Part shown: positions 17,305 to 26,474 of the stretch, one piece after another
Layout of the letters: every line of letters begins with the position of its first letter
Position numbering within the stretch: the stretch's first letter is position 1
Source of the DNA: an uncultured Synergistales bacterium
GTDB taxonomy: Bacteria > Synergistota > Synergistia > Synergistales > Aminobacteriaceae
Direction: 5' to 3'
NCBI GenBank assembly: GCA_905233565.1
Contig: CAJOCL010000002.1
Location: forward strand, 79,988-143,987
Length of the DNA: 64,000 bases
Notes under the pieces: generated by a model
Database searches by the model: none
What the model saw: only the letters and a program-made list of their open reading frames with translations
Told to the model about the DNA's origin: nothing
Made by a program: the position numbers and the translations under genes

Positions 17305-18501
17305 ATGGATAAAACATCAATAGTTGAAAATATGTATGCAAAATTCGGTGAAATATTCGGCTCAGACTGCGGCGCAGAGTTATTTTTTTCGCCCGGCCGC
17401 GTAAACTTAATCGGTGAACATACGGACCATGAGGGCGGTTATGTTTTTCCCTGCGCAATAGACTTCGGAATTTACGCACTTGCACAAAAAAATACGGGGA
17501 AATCACTTCGCCTTTACTCAATGAATTTTGACGGAGATTATCACAGCCCGTTTGAAATTTCATTTTCTGACATAAGCGCAAAATTAACGGGTTCGCGCTC
17601 ATGGGTGAATTATCCGATCGGTGTTGCTGATGTCCTGATGAAACACGGATATAAATTCACGTCAGGAATTGACATTTTATATTATGGGAACCTGCCGGAC
17701 GGTGCGGGGCTTTCATCATCGGCAGCCCTTGAAGTCCTGACGACAAAAATATTCAGCGAGCTTTCAGGATTTGGAATTGACGGAGTTAAAGCGGCGTTAT
17801 ACTCTCAGGAAGCGGAGAATAATTTTGTCGGTATGCACTGCGGAATAATGGATCAGTTCGCCGTAAGCATGGGCAGGAAAAATAACGCTGTCTTGCTGAA
17901 CTGTTCAACACTTGAATATTCATATGCACCGTTAGAGCTTGGAAATTATAAAATTGTCATAACAAATTCAAACGTCCCCCACTCTCTTGTCGGCAGTGAA
18001 TATAACCTGCGCCGTCAGCAGTGTGAGAATGCACTCTCAGACATTCAGAAAGTTAAAAAAATATCATGTCTCTGTGATTTATCGCTTGATGAACTTGATG
18101 AGTATTCATACAGCGTCAAAGACCCCGTGAATTTAAGACGTGCTTATCATGCTGTCAGCGAGAACGTAAGGGCTTTGAGGGCTTCTGACGCATTGAAGGC
18201 CGGAGATCTGGCCATGTTCGGGCGTTTAATGAACGCTTCACACGTTTCATTGAGGGATAATTATTCCGTAACCGTTCCTGAACTTGATACACTTGCATCT
18301 CTTGCGTGGGAATTTGAGGGCGTTATAGGTTCGAGAATGACGGGCGGAGGATTCGGGGGCTGTACGGTAAGCATTGTTGAAAGCGGAAGGGTTAAGGCAT
18401 TCATTGACGAAATCGGCGCGGAATATGAAAGACTGACGGGAAGAAAAGCAAGTTTCTATAAGACTGGAATAACGGACGGTGCAGGAAGGATAAAAACATA
18501 A
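17305..18501 (+). CDS. galK: Galactokinase
   Basis: FSPGRVNLIGEHTDHEGGYVFPCAID, GAGLSSSAALEV, MTGGGFGGCTV. Confidence 0.96.
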   Translation: MDKTSIVENMYAKFGEIFGSDCGAELFFSPGRVNLIGEHTDHEGGYVFPCAIDFGIYALAQKNTGKSLRLYSMNFDGDYHSPFEISFSDISAKLTGSRSWVNYPIGVADVLMKHGYKFTSGIDILYYGNLPDGAGLSSSAALEVLTTKIFSELSGFGIDGVKAALYSQEAENNFVGMHCGIMDQFAVSMGRKNNAVLLNCSTLEYSYAPLELGNYKIVITNSNVPHSLVGSEYNLRRQQCENALSDIQKVKKISCLCDLSLDELDEYSYSVKDPVNLRRAYHAVSENVRALRASDALKAGDLAMFGRLMNASHVSLRDNYSVTVPELDTLASLAWEFEGVIGSRMTGGGFGGCTVSIVESGRVKAFIDEIGAEYERLTGRKASFYKTGITDGAGRIKT

Positions 18502-18830
18502 TGGGACTGTTAAATAATATTGAGATCGTCTTTCACATTGTCGTACAATACGGCGTATTGTTAATGGAATGCGTGGGCGTTGTAATCTTAATGGTAACGA
18601 CGGCTAAAAGTATATGGGGCTGTATTCACAGAGACCCTCATGTGAGACTGACGCTGGCTCAGGGGATCGCCTTAGCTCTTGAATTTAAGCTCGGAGGCGA
18701 GGTTCTGCGTACCGTAATAGTCCGTGAAGAAAGCGAACTTGTCATACTCGGAGCAATAATATTATTGAGGGGGGCGCTCACTTTCCTGATTCACTGGGAA
18801 ATAAAGAACGAGAAAGCAAGCCTGGAGTGA
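18501..18830 (+). CDS. DUF1622 family membrane protein
   Basis: LAQGIALALEFKLGGEVLRTVIVREESELVILGAIILLRGALTFLIHWE. Confidence 0.85.
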   Translation: MGLLNNIEIVFHIVVQYGVLLMECVGVVILMVTTAKSIWGCIHRDPHVRLTLAQGIALALEFKLGGEVLRTVIVREESELVILGAIILLRGALTFLIHWEIKNEKASLE

Positions 18831-18836
18831 AGCAAA

Positions 18837-18878
18837 TTCCCCTTGCCGTGAACCGACACAAGGGGATTATTTTTTTTT
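18837..18878 (+). terminator. Rho-independent terminator after DUF1622 gene
   Basis: CCCCTTG...CAAGGGG + TTTTTTTTT. Confidence 0.85.
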
Positions 18879-18894
18879 GCTAATTATAATGAGA

Positions 18895-18990
18895 CAGTGC
18901 CGCAATCCGTCACAAGAGTTCATGACCTGCGCAGGGACACTCACGACACATGTAGCGGCAGAAACTTTAGTTGTGAGAAGAATTGCGCCA
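18895..18990 (+). other. Candidate structured element (IS left end or structured RNA)
   Basis: Complementary pairs TGCCGC 18898-18903/GCGGCA 18955-18960; CGCAAT 18901-18906/ATTGCG 18982-18987; CTCACGAC 18940-18947/GTTGTGAG 18970-18977; palindrome CCTGCGCAGG 18926-18935. Confidence 0.5.
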
Positions 18991-19062
18991 TATCCCTTTT
19001 TCTATATAATAGTTTTTTATGGAACATTGTATAATTTTTTACAGAAAGTGAGGTGAAAAAAC

Positions 19063-20340
19063 ATGTACTTAACTGTAAAAAATCAACTTAGGAATATTTC
19101 AGCCCGTGAATACAAAACTCTTAGAACTCTCTGTAGACTGTCAAAGAACCTATATAATGAGGCTCTCTACAGCGTAAGACAGTATTATTTTACTGAACAT
19201 AAATATTTACACTATGAGAGCAATTACCATGTCTGCAAGTCAAGCAAAAATTATCAGGCTTTAGGCTCTGACATAGCACAGCAGACGTTGAAAGCCGTTG
19301 ACCGTTGCTTTAAGTCCTTTTTTGCACTGATTAACAAAGCAAAATCAGGCTCTTATCAGTTCAATATGATAGAACTTCCTCACTACCTTAACAAAGAGGG
19401 CTGGTTTTGTCTAATAATTCCGCGCGTCAAAATTAAAGACGGTTATTTTACGCTTCCAATGTCAAGAAAGTTCAAGAAGGAACACGGTAAATTAAGATTT
19501 AACATTCCGCCTAACATTGAGGAAAAGGAAATTAAACAGGTACGTATTCACCCGCGAAATAATGCCCGTTTCTTTGAGATTGAATATATCTATGAACAGC
19601 CTAAAATTAAAGCAGACGTTGATCCTAAAAAATTTTTAGGTGTTGACTTAGGACTTGATAATCTTGCAGCCTGTGTAACAAACGAGGGGGCGTCTTTTAT
19701 TTTGGACGGTAAACAAATAAAATCTTACAATCGTTTGTATAATAAAGAAAATGCAAGGCTTCAAAGTATAAAAGACAGACAAAAAATCAAAGGATTTACG
19801 ACACAGCAATATCTCAATCTCAGGAAGCGTAATGCACGTATTAATTACGCAATAAGCGTAGCGGCCAGAAAAATTATTACCTACTGCATTAATAACCATA
19901 TAGGGAATATAGTAGTTGGTTATAATCCCGACTGGAAACGAGATATAAATATCGGTACACATAACAACCAGAATTTTGTACAAATTCCACACGGTCTGCT
20001 CCGTGAAAAATTAGCATATCTGTGTGAAATTTGCGGCATAAAGTATATTGAACAAGAAGAGAGTTACACATCAAAGGCATCTTTTTTTGATAATGACAAC
20101 TTGCCGACATATAACGCCGATAATCCGCAGAGCTATAAATTCAGCGGAACGAGAACAACACGCGGACAGTACAAGACATCAACAGGCTATATTTTCAATG
20201 CGGATATAAACGGAGCATTAAACATATTAAGGAAATGTAATCTGGTGAACCTTTGTGTTCTACAGGATAGAGGCTGTGTAAACCAGCCCCGTCGAATAAG
20301 GCTATACAAAGCAAACTTCAACGAAAGCTCACGACTTTAG
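19063..20340 (+). CDS. tnpB: TnpB family RNA-guided endonuclease/transposon protein (zinc-finger cysteines absent)
   Basis: KKFLGVDLGLDNLAACV (RuvC-I D), YIEQEESYTSKASF (E), NADINGALNILRK (D). Confidence 0.9.
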   Translation: MYLTVKNQLRNISAREYKTLRTLCRLSKNLYNEALYSVRQYYFTEHKYLHYESNYHVCKSSKNYQALGSDIAQQTLKAVDRCFKSFFALINKAKSGSYQFNMIELPHYLNKEGWFCLIIPRVKIKDGYFTLPMSRKFKKEHGKLRFNIPPNIEEKEIKQVRIHPRNNARFFEIEYIYEQPKIKADVDPKKFLGVDLGLDNLAACVTNEGASFILDGKQIKSYNRLYNKENARLQSIKDRQKIKGFTTQQYLNLRKRNARINYAISVAARKIITYCINNHIGNIVVGYNPDWKRDINIGTHNNQNFVQIPHGLLREKLAYLCEICGIKYIEQEESYTSKASFFDNDNLPTYNADNPQSYKFSGTRTTRGQYKTSTGYIFNADINGALNILRKCNLVNLCVLQDRGCVNQPRRIRLYKANFNESSRL

Positions 20341-20355
20341 TCGTGAGTTGTTTAC
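20328..20355 (+). ncRNA. Right-end hairpin and presumptive 3' end of omegaRNA scaffold
   Basis: Perfect 8-bp stem CTCACGAC/GTCGTGAG with TTTA loop, tnpB TAG stop lies in loop/stem; followed by TTGTTTAC. Confidence 0.45.
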
Positions 20356-20390
20356 AAGCGTATAATATATTCGTTTACTTTCAATGAAAA

Positions 20391-22754
20391 ATGAAGGGTA
20401 AGTTGTCAATGTCAAAACGTAAAATCTTTATTCTCTCAGCCATTTTTATAATTATCATGTTTTCGGCCTCTTATGCCGAAAACAGTACAGTTGACAAATT
20501 AATTCAGGCTTTCAACGGAAAACGGATTGCAGTTCCTGTCGGTTCAGCTCATGTTGACATCGTAAAGAGAACTCTGCCTGATTCACAAATTTTCTATGTC
20601 GATGTCCTCGCTAACATGATTCAAGACCTTAAATCAGGAAAAGTTGACGCTGTTACATTAGATGAGCCGGTAGCCCTTGAAGTTATTCATGAAAATCCTG
20701 AACTTGAAATCGCTGACGGCTATTTGGAAATGCTTCATGATGCTTTCATTTTCCCAAAGTCTTCTGGCAATGAAAAACTTTACACGGAGTTCAACGACTA
20801 TATAAAACGCATAAAATCAGACGGGACATCAACGAAGTTGCTAAACATATGGCAGGGCAGTGATGACAGCTTAAAGATTGTTGAAGACTACGAAAATCTA
20901 CCCGACACAAACGGCACTATAAGGCTTGCCGTAGATAATGAAGCCCCGCCGTTCGTCTATGTCAAAGACGGCAGATTAACAGGATTTGATATTGACGTAA
21001 CAACACGATTCTGTCGGGAAAAAGGTTACAGGCCGGTTTTTCAGGAAATGAATTTCAGCGGGATAATTCCTTCCGTTCAGAGCGGAAAAAGCGACATGAG
21101 CGCATATACTCTTACAATAACTCCTGAACGTTCAGAGAGTGTCAGATTCTCAGAGCCTATTTATTCTTTCGGCGTTTCTCTTGTAATCCTGAAATCTCAT
21201 GACAAACCGGAAAACTCAATCAGCAGCTCTTCAGATAAAAGCCCAAATCATTCAGGCCTGTCTGAGCTTGACGGGAAAAAAATCGGAGTTCAGACGGGAA
21301 CAACGGCAGCGGAACTTGTGCCGGAAAAAATACCGTCAGCAGAATTATCTTTTTATGAGTCTCTGACTGACGAACTTACAGCCTTACGAGCCGGGAAAAT
21401 TGACGCTCTTGCCTGTTCTCTTCCCGCTGCAATACACATGATGAATGAAGATTCAAATCTTGAAATGATCAGCCCCCCTTTGCGTGAAACATATCTTTAT
21501 GCAATGTTTCAGAATACGGAAAAAGGTAAAAAACTCTGCGATGAGTATTCAGCCTTCTTAAAAACTTTATGGGACAACGGAACTATTGACGCTCTTAATA
21601 AAAAATGGCTCGGCTCTGATGACAGCAAAAAAACTCTTGATGATTATTCAAACCTTCCTGCTGTAAACGGATCATTAAAATTTGCCGTTGACCCTTCACT
21701 GGTTCCGTTTTCTTACGTCAGGGATAACAGGCTCATCGGATATGATGTTGAAATTGCTGTCATGTTCTGCAAAGCTAAAGGCTATTCGCTTGAAATTCAG
21801 GCAATGTCGCTTTCAGCTCTTATAACGTCAGTTAAAACAGGAAAAAGCGACTTTTCATGCTCAATGAACATAACTGAAGAACGCTCAGAAAACACCATAT
21901 TTTCAACAACTCCTACGATAAAATCAGGAAATGTTCTCGTTGTCATGAAATCATCAAATTCAGCGTCCGTTCCTGTCTCTGATTCTGGTTCTGTTCAGTC
22001 AAAAAATATTCTTTCATTCTGGGATGATTTAGTGCTGAGTTTTCAGAAGACTTTCATACGCGAAAACAGATGGCTTCTTTTTGCTGAAGGTATTGCAAAC
22101 TCGATGACTATAACGGTTATGTCGATATTTTTCGGAATACTCTTGGGCTTCAGCGTCTTCATGGCCTGCAGGAACGGCGGAATCATAGCGAACATCGCGG
22201 CTAAATTCTCAGTATGGCTCATAAAAGGCACTCCGACCGTTGTTTTATTAATGATTTTGTACTATGTCATATTTGGCCGTGTAAGCATAAGCGGTATAGC
22301 GGTGTCAATAATGGCATTCACCCTGACTTTTGCGACATCAGTATATAGAATGCTTACGTTCGGAACGGGAGCAGTTGACAAAGGACAGACAGAAGCGGCA
22401 TATGCTCTCGGATTTACGGATATGCAGACGTTCTTTACTATTGTACTTCCTCAGGCAGCCCTGCACTTCATGCCGTCATTCAAAGAAGAAGTAACCATGC
22501 TTATAAAGTCAACATCAATCGTAGGATATATAGCGGTTCAAGACTTAACGAAGATGGGCGATATTGTTAGAAGCAGGACTTATGAAGCATTTTTCCCGTT
22601 AATCGCCGTAGCTGTTATATATTTTATTATGGCCGGAATGCTTAACTTCGTTTCGGAAATAATACACAGGCGAATAACTCCCTCAAGAAGGAAGCCTGAA
22701 GATATACTGCGCGGAATTAAGCCCGAAGAATGCCGCGCCGAAAATCCTGCATGA
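20391..22754 (+). CDS. Amino-acid-type ABC transporter fusion: multi-lobe SBP_bac_3 periplasmic region plus HisM-type permease
   Basis: Signal peptide; repeated TIRLAVDNEAPPFVYVKDGRLTGFDID and SLKFAVDPSLVPFSYVRDNRLIGYDVE; permease EEA-like loop AYALGFTDMQTFFTIVLPQAALHFMPSFKEEVTMLIKSTSIVGYIAVQDL. Confidence 0.92.
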   Translation: MKGKLSMSKRKIFILSAIFIIIMFSASYAENSTVDKLIQAFNGKRIAVPVGSAHVDIVKRTLPDSQIFYVDVLANMIQDLKSGKVDAVTLDEPVALEVIHENPELEIADGYLEMLHDAFIFPKSSGNEKLYTEFNDYIKRIKSDGTSTKLLNIWQGSDDSLKIVEDYENLPDTNGTIRLAVDNEAPPFVYVKDGRLTGFDIDVTTRFCREKGYRPVFQEMNFSGIIPSVQSGKSDMSAYTLTITPERSESVRFSEPIYSFGVSLVILKSHDKPENSISSSSDKSPNHSGLSELDGKKIGVQTGTTAAELVPEKIPSAELSFYESLTDELTALRAGKIDALACSLPAAIHMMNEDSNLEMISPPLRETYLYAMFQNTEKGKKLCDEYSAFLKTLWDNGTIDALNKKWLGSDDSKKTLDDYSNLPAVNGSLKFAVDPSLVPFSYVRDNRLIGYDVEIAVMFCKAKGYSLEIQAMSLSALITSVKTGKSDFSCSMNITEERSENTIFSTTPTIKSGNVLVVMKSSNSASVPVSDSGSVQSKNILSFWDDLVLSFQKTFIRENRWLLFAEGIANSMTITVMSIFFGILLGFSVFMACRNGGIIANIAAKFSVWLIKGTPTVVLLMILYYVIFGRVSISGIAVSIMAFTLTFATSVYRMLTFGTGAVDKGQTEAAYALGFTDMQTFFTIVLPQAALHFMPSFKEEVTMLIKSTSIVGYIAVQDLTKMGDIVRSRTYEAFFPLIAVAVIYFIMAGMLNFVSEIIHRRITPSRRKPEDILRGIKPEECRAENPA

Positions 22755-22797
22755 GTTTATAATTAACGATATATGACAAAGGAGCCGTAAAAGCCAG

Positions 22798-23427
22798 ATG
22801 ATATTCGAGCAGTTCCATAAAATGGGAGTAATCCCGATAGCAGTACTTGATGATGCAAAAAATGCCGTTCCGCTTGCCGAGACGCTATGCAGAAACGGCC
22901 TTCCGTGTGCTGAAATAATATTCAATTCCGCAGCCGAAGAGAGCATAAAAATAATATCCCGTGAATTTCCTGATATTCTTGTCGGTGCAGGCAGAATTAT
23001 GACCGCTGAACAGGCAGACAGGGCAATGAACGCAGGAGCAAAATTTATAACAAGTCAGGGAATTAACCCGGAAATCGTGCAGCATTGTATTGATTCGTTT
23101 ATCCCCGTAATTCCAGGAGCAATAACCCCCAGTGAGGTTGAACAGGCTATTAATCTCGGCCTCAATATCGTGAAATTCTTTCCTGCTGAACCTGCCGGCG
23201 GCCTCCCAATGATAAAGGCTCTTTCAGAGTCGTATAATAATTTAAGATTCATGCCTGCCGGAGGAATTACTAAGAAAAACATACGTGATTATCTTTCATG
23301 CGGCGTTATAACGGCGTGCGGAATAAACTGGATAACGGAAAGTGAATTGATTTCATCGGGCAGATGGGATAATGTAGAATTGTTAATTAAAGAGGCAGTA
23401 AAAATCGTAAAGGAAGTGAGAGGTTAA
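22798..23427 (+). CDS. eda: 2-dehydro-3-deoxyphosphogluconate (KDPG/KHG) aldolase
   Basis: CAEIIFNSAAEESI, VGAGRIMTAEQADRAMNAGAKFITSQGIN, PVIPGAITPSEVEQAINLGLNIVKFFPAEPAGG. Confidence 0.92.
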   Translation: MIFEQFHKMGVIPIAVLDDAKNAVPLAETLCRNGLPCAEIIFNSAAEESIKIISREFPDILVGAGRIMTAEQADRAMNAGAKFITSQGINPEIVQHCIDSFIPVIPGAITPSEVEQAINLGLNIVKFFPAEPAGGLPMIKALSESYNNLRFMPAGGITKKNIRDYLSCGVITACGINWITESELISSGRWDNVELLIKEAVKIVKEVRG

Positions 23428-23430
23428 AAC

Positions 23431-23745
23431 ATGTCAGAAAATATCATCGAAGACCTCAGAGCAGCATTAGAAGGTAAAAGCGGAGAGGATATTTTAACGC
23501 TTGACCTGAAGGACAAGGGCGGATTAGCTGACGCATTTGTTATCGTAACGGGAAATTCTGAAACGCATATGCGTACGCTTTCAGAGACGGCTGAAGAAGT
23601 TCTCGAACGTTCGGGCAGAAAATGCAGGGTTGAAGGCGAACACAGCCTTAACTGGAGGCTGCTTGACGGAGGGGATATCGTAGTCCACGTTTTCAGCCAC
23701 AAGGGAAGAGAATTTTACAGGCTTGAACGTCTCTGGGAAGAATAA
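23431..23745 (+). CDS. rsfS: Ribosome silencing factor RsfS
   Basis: ADAFVIVTGNSETHMRTLSETAEEVL...WRLLDGGDIVVHVFSHKGREFYRLERLW. Confidence 0.94.
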   Translation: MSENIIEDLRAALEGKSGEDILTLDLKDKGGLADAFVIVTGNSETHMRTLSETAEEVLERSGRKCRVEGEHSLNWRLLDGGDIVVHVFSHKGREFYRLERLWEE

Positions 23746-23767
23746 TTTTGCAATTTCTCAAATTTTC

Positions 23768-23808
23768 ATCCCCCTTCTTGATTAAATATTTCAGGAGGGG
23801 GATTTTTT
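23768..23808 (+). terminator. Rho-independent terminator
   Basis: CCCCCTTCTTGA...TCAGGAGGGGG + TTTTTT. Confidence 0.85.
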
Positions 23809-23871
23809 ATGACATCTTGCATATTGTGATAAACTCTATAACACATTCATTAAACAGGAGGCGTAAATATT

Positions 23872-24849
23872 ATGACAGACGGAAGCAGATATATTCCTTA
23901 CAATGAACGTTCAGGAAATGAATCAATCGTTTACTTCACTAGGGATTTATCATCAGACGGATTAAGGAAACTTTATTCACGAATAAATCAGAATATTACA
24001 GGCAAAGTTGCAGTAAAACTTCACACGGGCGAACCGAACGGCCCGAATATAATTCCCCGCGAATGGGTGAAATCTCTGATTGAGAATGACATTCCCGAAG
24101 GGCGCATAGTCGAGACAAATTCATATTATGAGGGAGACCGTTACACGACTGAGCAGCACAGGGAAACGCTTAAAGTAAACGGCTGGACGTTTTCAAACGT
24201 TGATATTCTTGACGAACTGGGAACTGCGTTGTTACCCGTAAAGGGCGGAAAATGGTTCACTAAAATGTCAGTAGGCGTTAATCTTCTGAATTATGACTCG
24301 CTGCTTGCATTAACGCATTTCAAAGGACACGTTCAGGGAGGCTTCGGAGGTTCTGACAAGAATATCGGAATCGGCTGCGCTGACGGCAGGATCGGCAAGG
24401 CCATGATCCACACTACGCCCGGACAGCCGGATCAATGGGACATTGCAAAAGAAGAATTTATGGAACGCATAACAGAATCAACAAAAGCAACTATAGACCA
24501 TTTCGGGAAACACGCTGCATATATAAACGTACTCCGCAACATGTCAGTATCATGCGACTGTGAAGGTGTAGCCGCTGAACCCGTAGTAACTCCGAATATA
24601 GGCATACTTGCATCGCTTGATATTCTTGCAATTGACTCGGCTTCTGTTGATTTAGTCTACGCACTTCCCGAACATTTCCATCATGATTTAGTCGAACGCA
24701 TGGAATCACGTCACGGCCACAGACAGTTAAGTTACATGAAAGAACTTTGCATGGGCAATGACAGATATGTAATGATTGACACTGATAACGGCGATTCAAG
24801 AATATACCCGTCTGACGCTGTTAAAGGCGTTAAACCTTTCGAGGGTTAA
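23872..24849 (+). CDS. DUF362 domain-containing protein
   Basis: VAVKLHTGEPNGPNIIPREWVKSLI, LTHFKGHVQGGFGGSDKNIGIGCADGRIGKAMIH. Confidence 0.88.
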   Translation: MTDGSRYIPYNERSGNESIVYFTRDLSSDGLRKLYSRINQNITGKVAVKLHTGEPNGPNIIPREWVKSLIENDIPEGRIVETNSYYEGDRYTTEQHRETLKVNGWTFSNVDILDELGTALLPVKGGKWFTKMSVGVNLLNYDSLLALTHFKGHVQGGFGGSDKNIGIGCADGRIGKAMIHTTPGQPDQWDIAKEEFMERITESTKATIDHFGKHAAYINVLRNMSVSCDCEGVAAEPVVTPNIGILASLDILAIDSASVDLVYALPEHFHHDLVERMESRHGHRQLSYMKELCMGNDRYVMIDTDNGDSRIYPSDAVKGVKPFEG

Positions 24850-24852
24850 AAA

Positions 24853-25659
24853 ATGCTTGGTGCTGTTGTCGGCGATATTATAGGAAGCCCGTACGAGCGC
24901 GACGGCATAAAAACGGTAGAATTTCCGTTATTCTCTGAAAAATCGCGTTTCACTGATGATACAGTAATGACGCTTGCAATAGCACGGGCATTAATGCAAT
25001 GTATGTTAAAACGCGGCGATCCAATAACAGAGGCAGAGTTCATAAAACAGATTAAATACTCAATGCGCAAGTTAGGGCGGAGATTTCCCCTTGCAGGTTA
25101 CGGGAGGTCTTTCAATCTATGGATTTACGCTAAATTCCCTCACCCTTACAAGAGCTGCGGAAACGGTTCGGCCATGCGCGTGTCGCCTGTGTCATGGGCT
25201 TTTGATGACTTGGAAACGGTCGAAAGATTCGCGGAACTCAGCGCGTCCGTAACACATAACCACCCTGAAGGCATAAAGGGCGCGTGTTCTGTTGCAGGCG
25301 CGGTCTTCCTTGCACGAACGGGACACGGAAAGGACGAAATCCGGGAATACGTAACGTCAAAATACGGCTATGATTTATCCCGTACAATTGACCAGATAAG
25401 GCCGGAATATGTTTTCAGTTCTTCCTGTCAAAATTCAGTCCCTGAAGCTATAACGGCCTTTCTTGAAGGTGAAAATTTCGAGGAAGTTATACGGCTTGCG
25501 GTCTCATTGGGCGGTGATTCTGATACTATCGCAGCGATTGCAGGATCAATAGCCGAGCCGTTTTTCGGGATACCGACACTGATGCAGGTTGAGGCATTCG
25601 AGAAGCTCAATCACTATCTGAAATATATCGTACAGAAATGGGAACAATGGAGGAATTGA
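24853..25659 (+). CDS. ADP-ribosylglycohydrolase family protein
   Basis: GAVVGDIIGSPYE, RFTDDTVMTLAIARAL, GNGSAMRVSPVSWAF, AVSLGGDSDTIAAIAGSIAEPFFGIP. Confidence 0.92.
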   Translation: MLGAVVGDIIGSPYERDGIKTVEFPLFSEKSRFTDDTVMTLAIARALMQCMLKRGDPITEAEFIKQIKYSMRKLGRRFPLAGYGRSFNLWIYAKFPHPYKSCGNGSAMRVSPVSWAFDDLETVERFAELSASVTHNHPEGIKGACSVAGAVFLARTGHGKDEIREYVTSKYGYDLSRTIDQIRPEYVFSSSCQNSVPEAITAFLEGENFEEVIRLAVSLGGDSDTIAAIAGSIAEPFFGIPTLMQVEAFEKLNHYLKYIVQKWEQWRN

Positions 25660-25664
25660 CAAAA

Positions 25665-25710
25665 ATAGGACAGCTCAACAAATTTCAAGCCGTCCTGAAT
25701 TTTTTTGTTT
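25665..25710. terminator. Bidirectional terminator between convergent genes
   Basis: AGGAC...GTCCT stem with A/T tracts on both sides. Confidence 0.6.
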
Positions 25711-26377
25711 AATTTGATTTTGCCATTTCAGCAAGACGCCTGCCGAGATCATAGGCTTTCTTTAAGTCTTCAGGAAAAACCTTTTCCCTGTATTCGGCCT
25801 TTACCGGCTCGCTGAACATGCTGCAGTCATAGCGCGAATAATCGCTGAACTGATAAGTGTTATAGGCGCATAAAGTCTCGCAATGTCCGAGAACAAGGGC
25901 TGAAGCGTCAGAGTTTGGCTTCATGTATTCAGGATAATGAATCTTTGATGCTAAATCTTCAGGGCAGTTCATCGTGTAAATTATGCCTGAATATATCGTT
26001 TTGTCTATCGCTCTCGGCCTTGTTCCGTCAGGGTTGACATTGTAGCTCATTATCGGGAATAAAAGACGCTCAAGGAATGATCTGAACATCCCTGTAGGAT
26101 AGCTGAAATATATCGGGCTTCCCATTACTATTACATCACTGTTTAATGCTTTTTCAAGAACCGGCCTTAAATCATCACGGTATGCACATAAGCCGTTAGT
26201 CTTGTTGTTCTTGACTTTACAGGCGAAACACGAGACGCAGCCTTTGAATTTATAATCGTAAAGGTGAATTAATTCACATTCTGCCCCTGTGTCAGATGCC
26301 CCCTGCATGGCCTGTTCAAGCATTTTATGAGTGTTCCAGTTTTTTCGCGGCGAACCGTTCACAAATAATGCCTTCAT
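25709..26377 (-). CDS. Flavodoxin/NADPH-dependent FMN reductase family protein
   Basis: MKALFVNGSPRKNWNTHKMLEQAMQGA, GCVSCFACKV, DVIVMGSPIYFSYPTGMFRSFLERL. Confidence 0.9.
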   Translation of the reverse strand: MKALFVNGSPRKNWNTHKMLEQAMQGASDTGAECELIHLYDYKFKGCVSCFACKVKNNKTNGLCAYRDDLRPVLEKALNSDVIVMGSPIYFSYPTGMFRSFLERLLFPIMSYNVNPDGTRPRAIDKTIYSGIIYTMNCPEDLASKIHYPEYMKPNSDASALVLGHCETLCAYNTYQFSDYSRYDCSMFSEPVKAEYREKVFPEDLKKAYDLGRRLAEMAKSN

Positions 26378-26474
26378 AAAAATTATTTCTCCCTCTTGGA
26401 ATTGATTTTTTACATTTGTATTATACTATTATGCTTATGTTTAATATTTTCCGTAAAGGAGAATGGTAATTGTT

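Larger units (their letters stand above)
18880..20355 (+). mobile_element. Solo TnpB (IS200/IS605-type) element; boundaries approximate
   Basis: tnpB without tnpA, structured left flank 18895-18990, 3' hairpin CTCACGAC-TTTA-GTCGTGAG at 20328-20347 typical of these elements. Confidence 0.7.

Noticed and set aside
19648-20110. Antisense ORFs within tnpB
   Set aside because: AT-rich shadow frames with no recognisable domain; tnpB frame is well supported.
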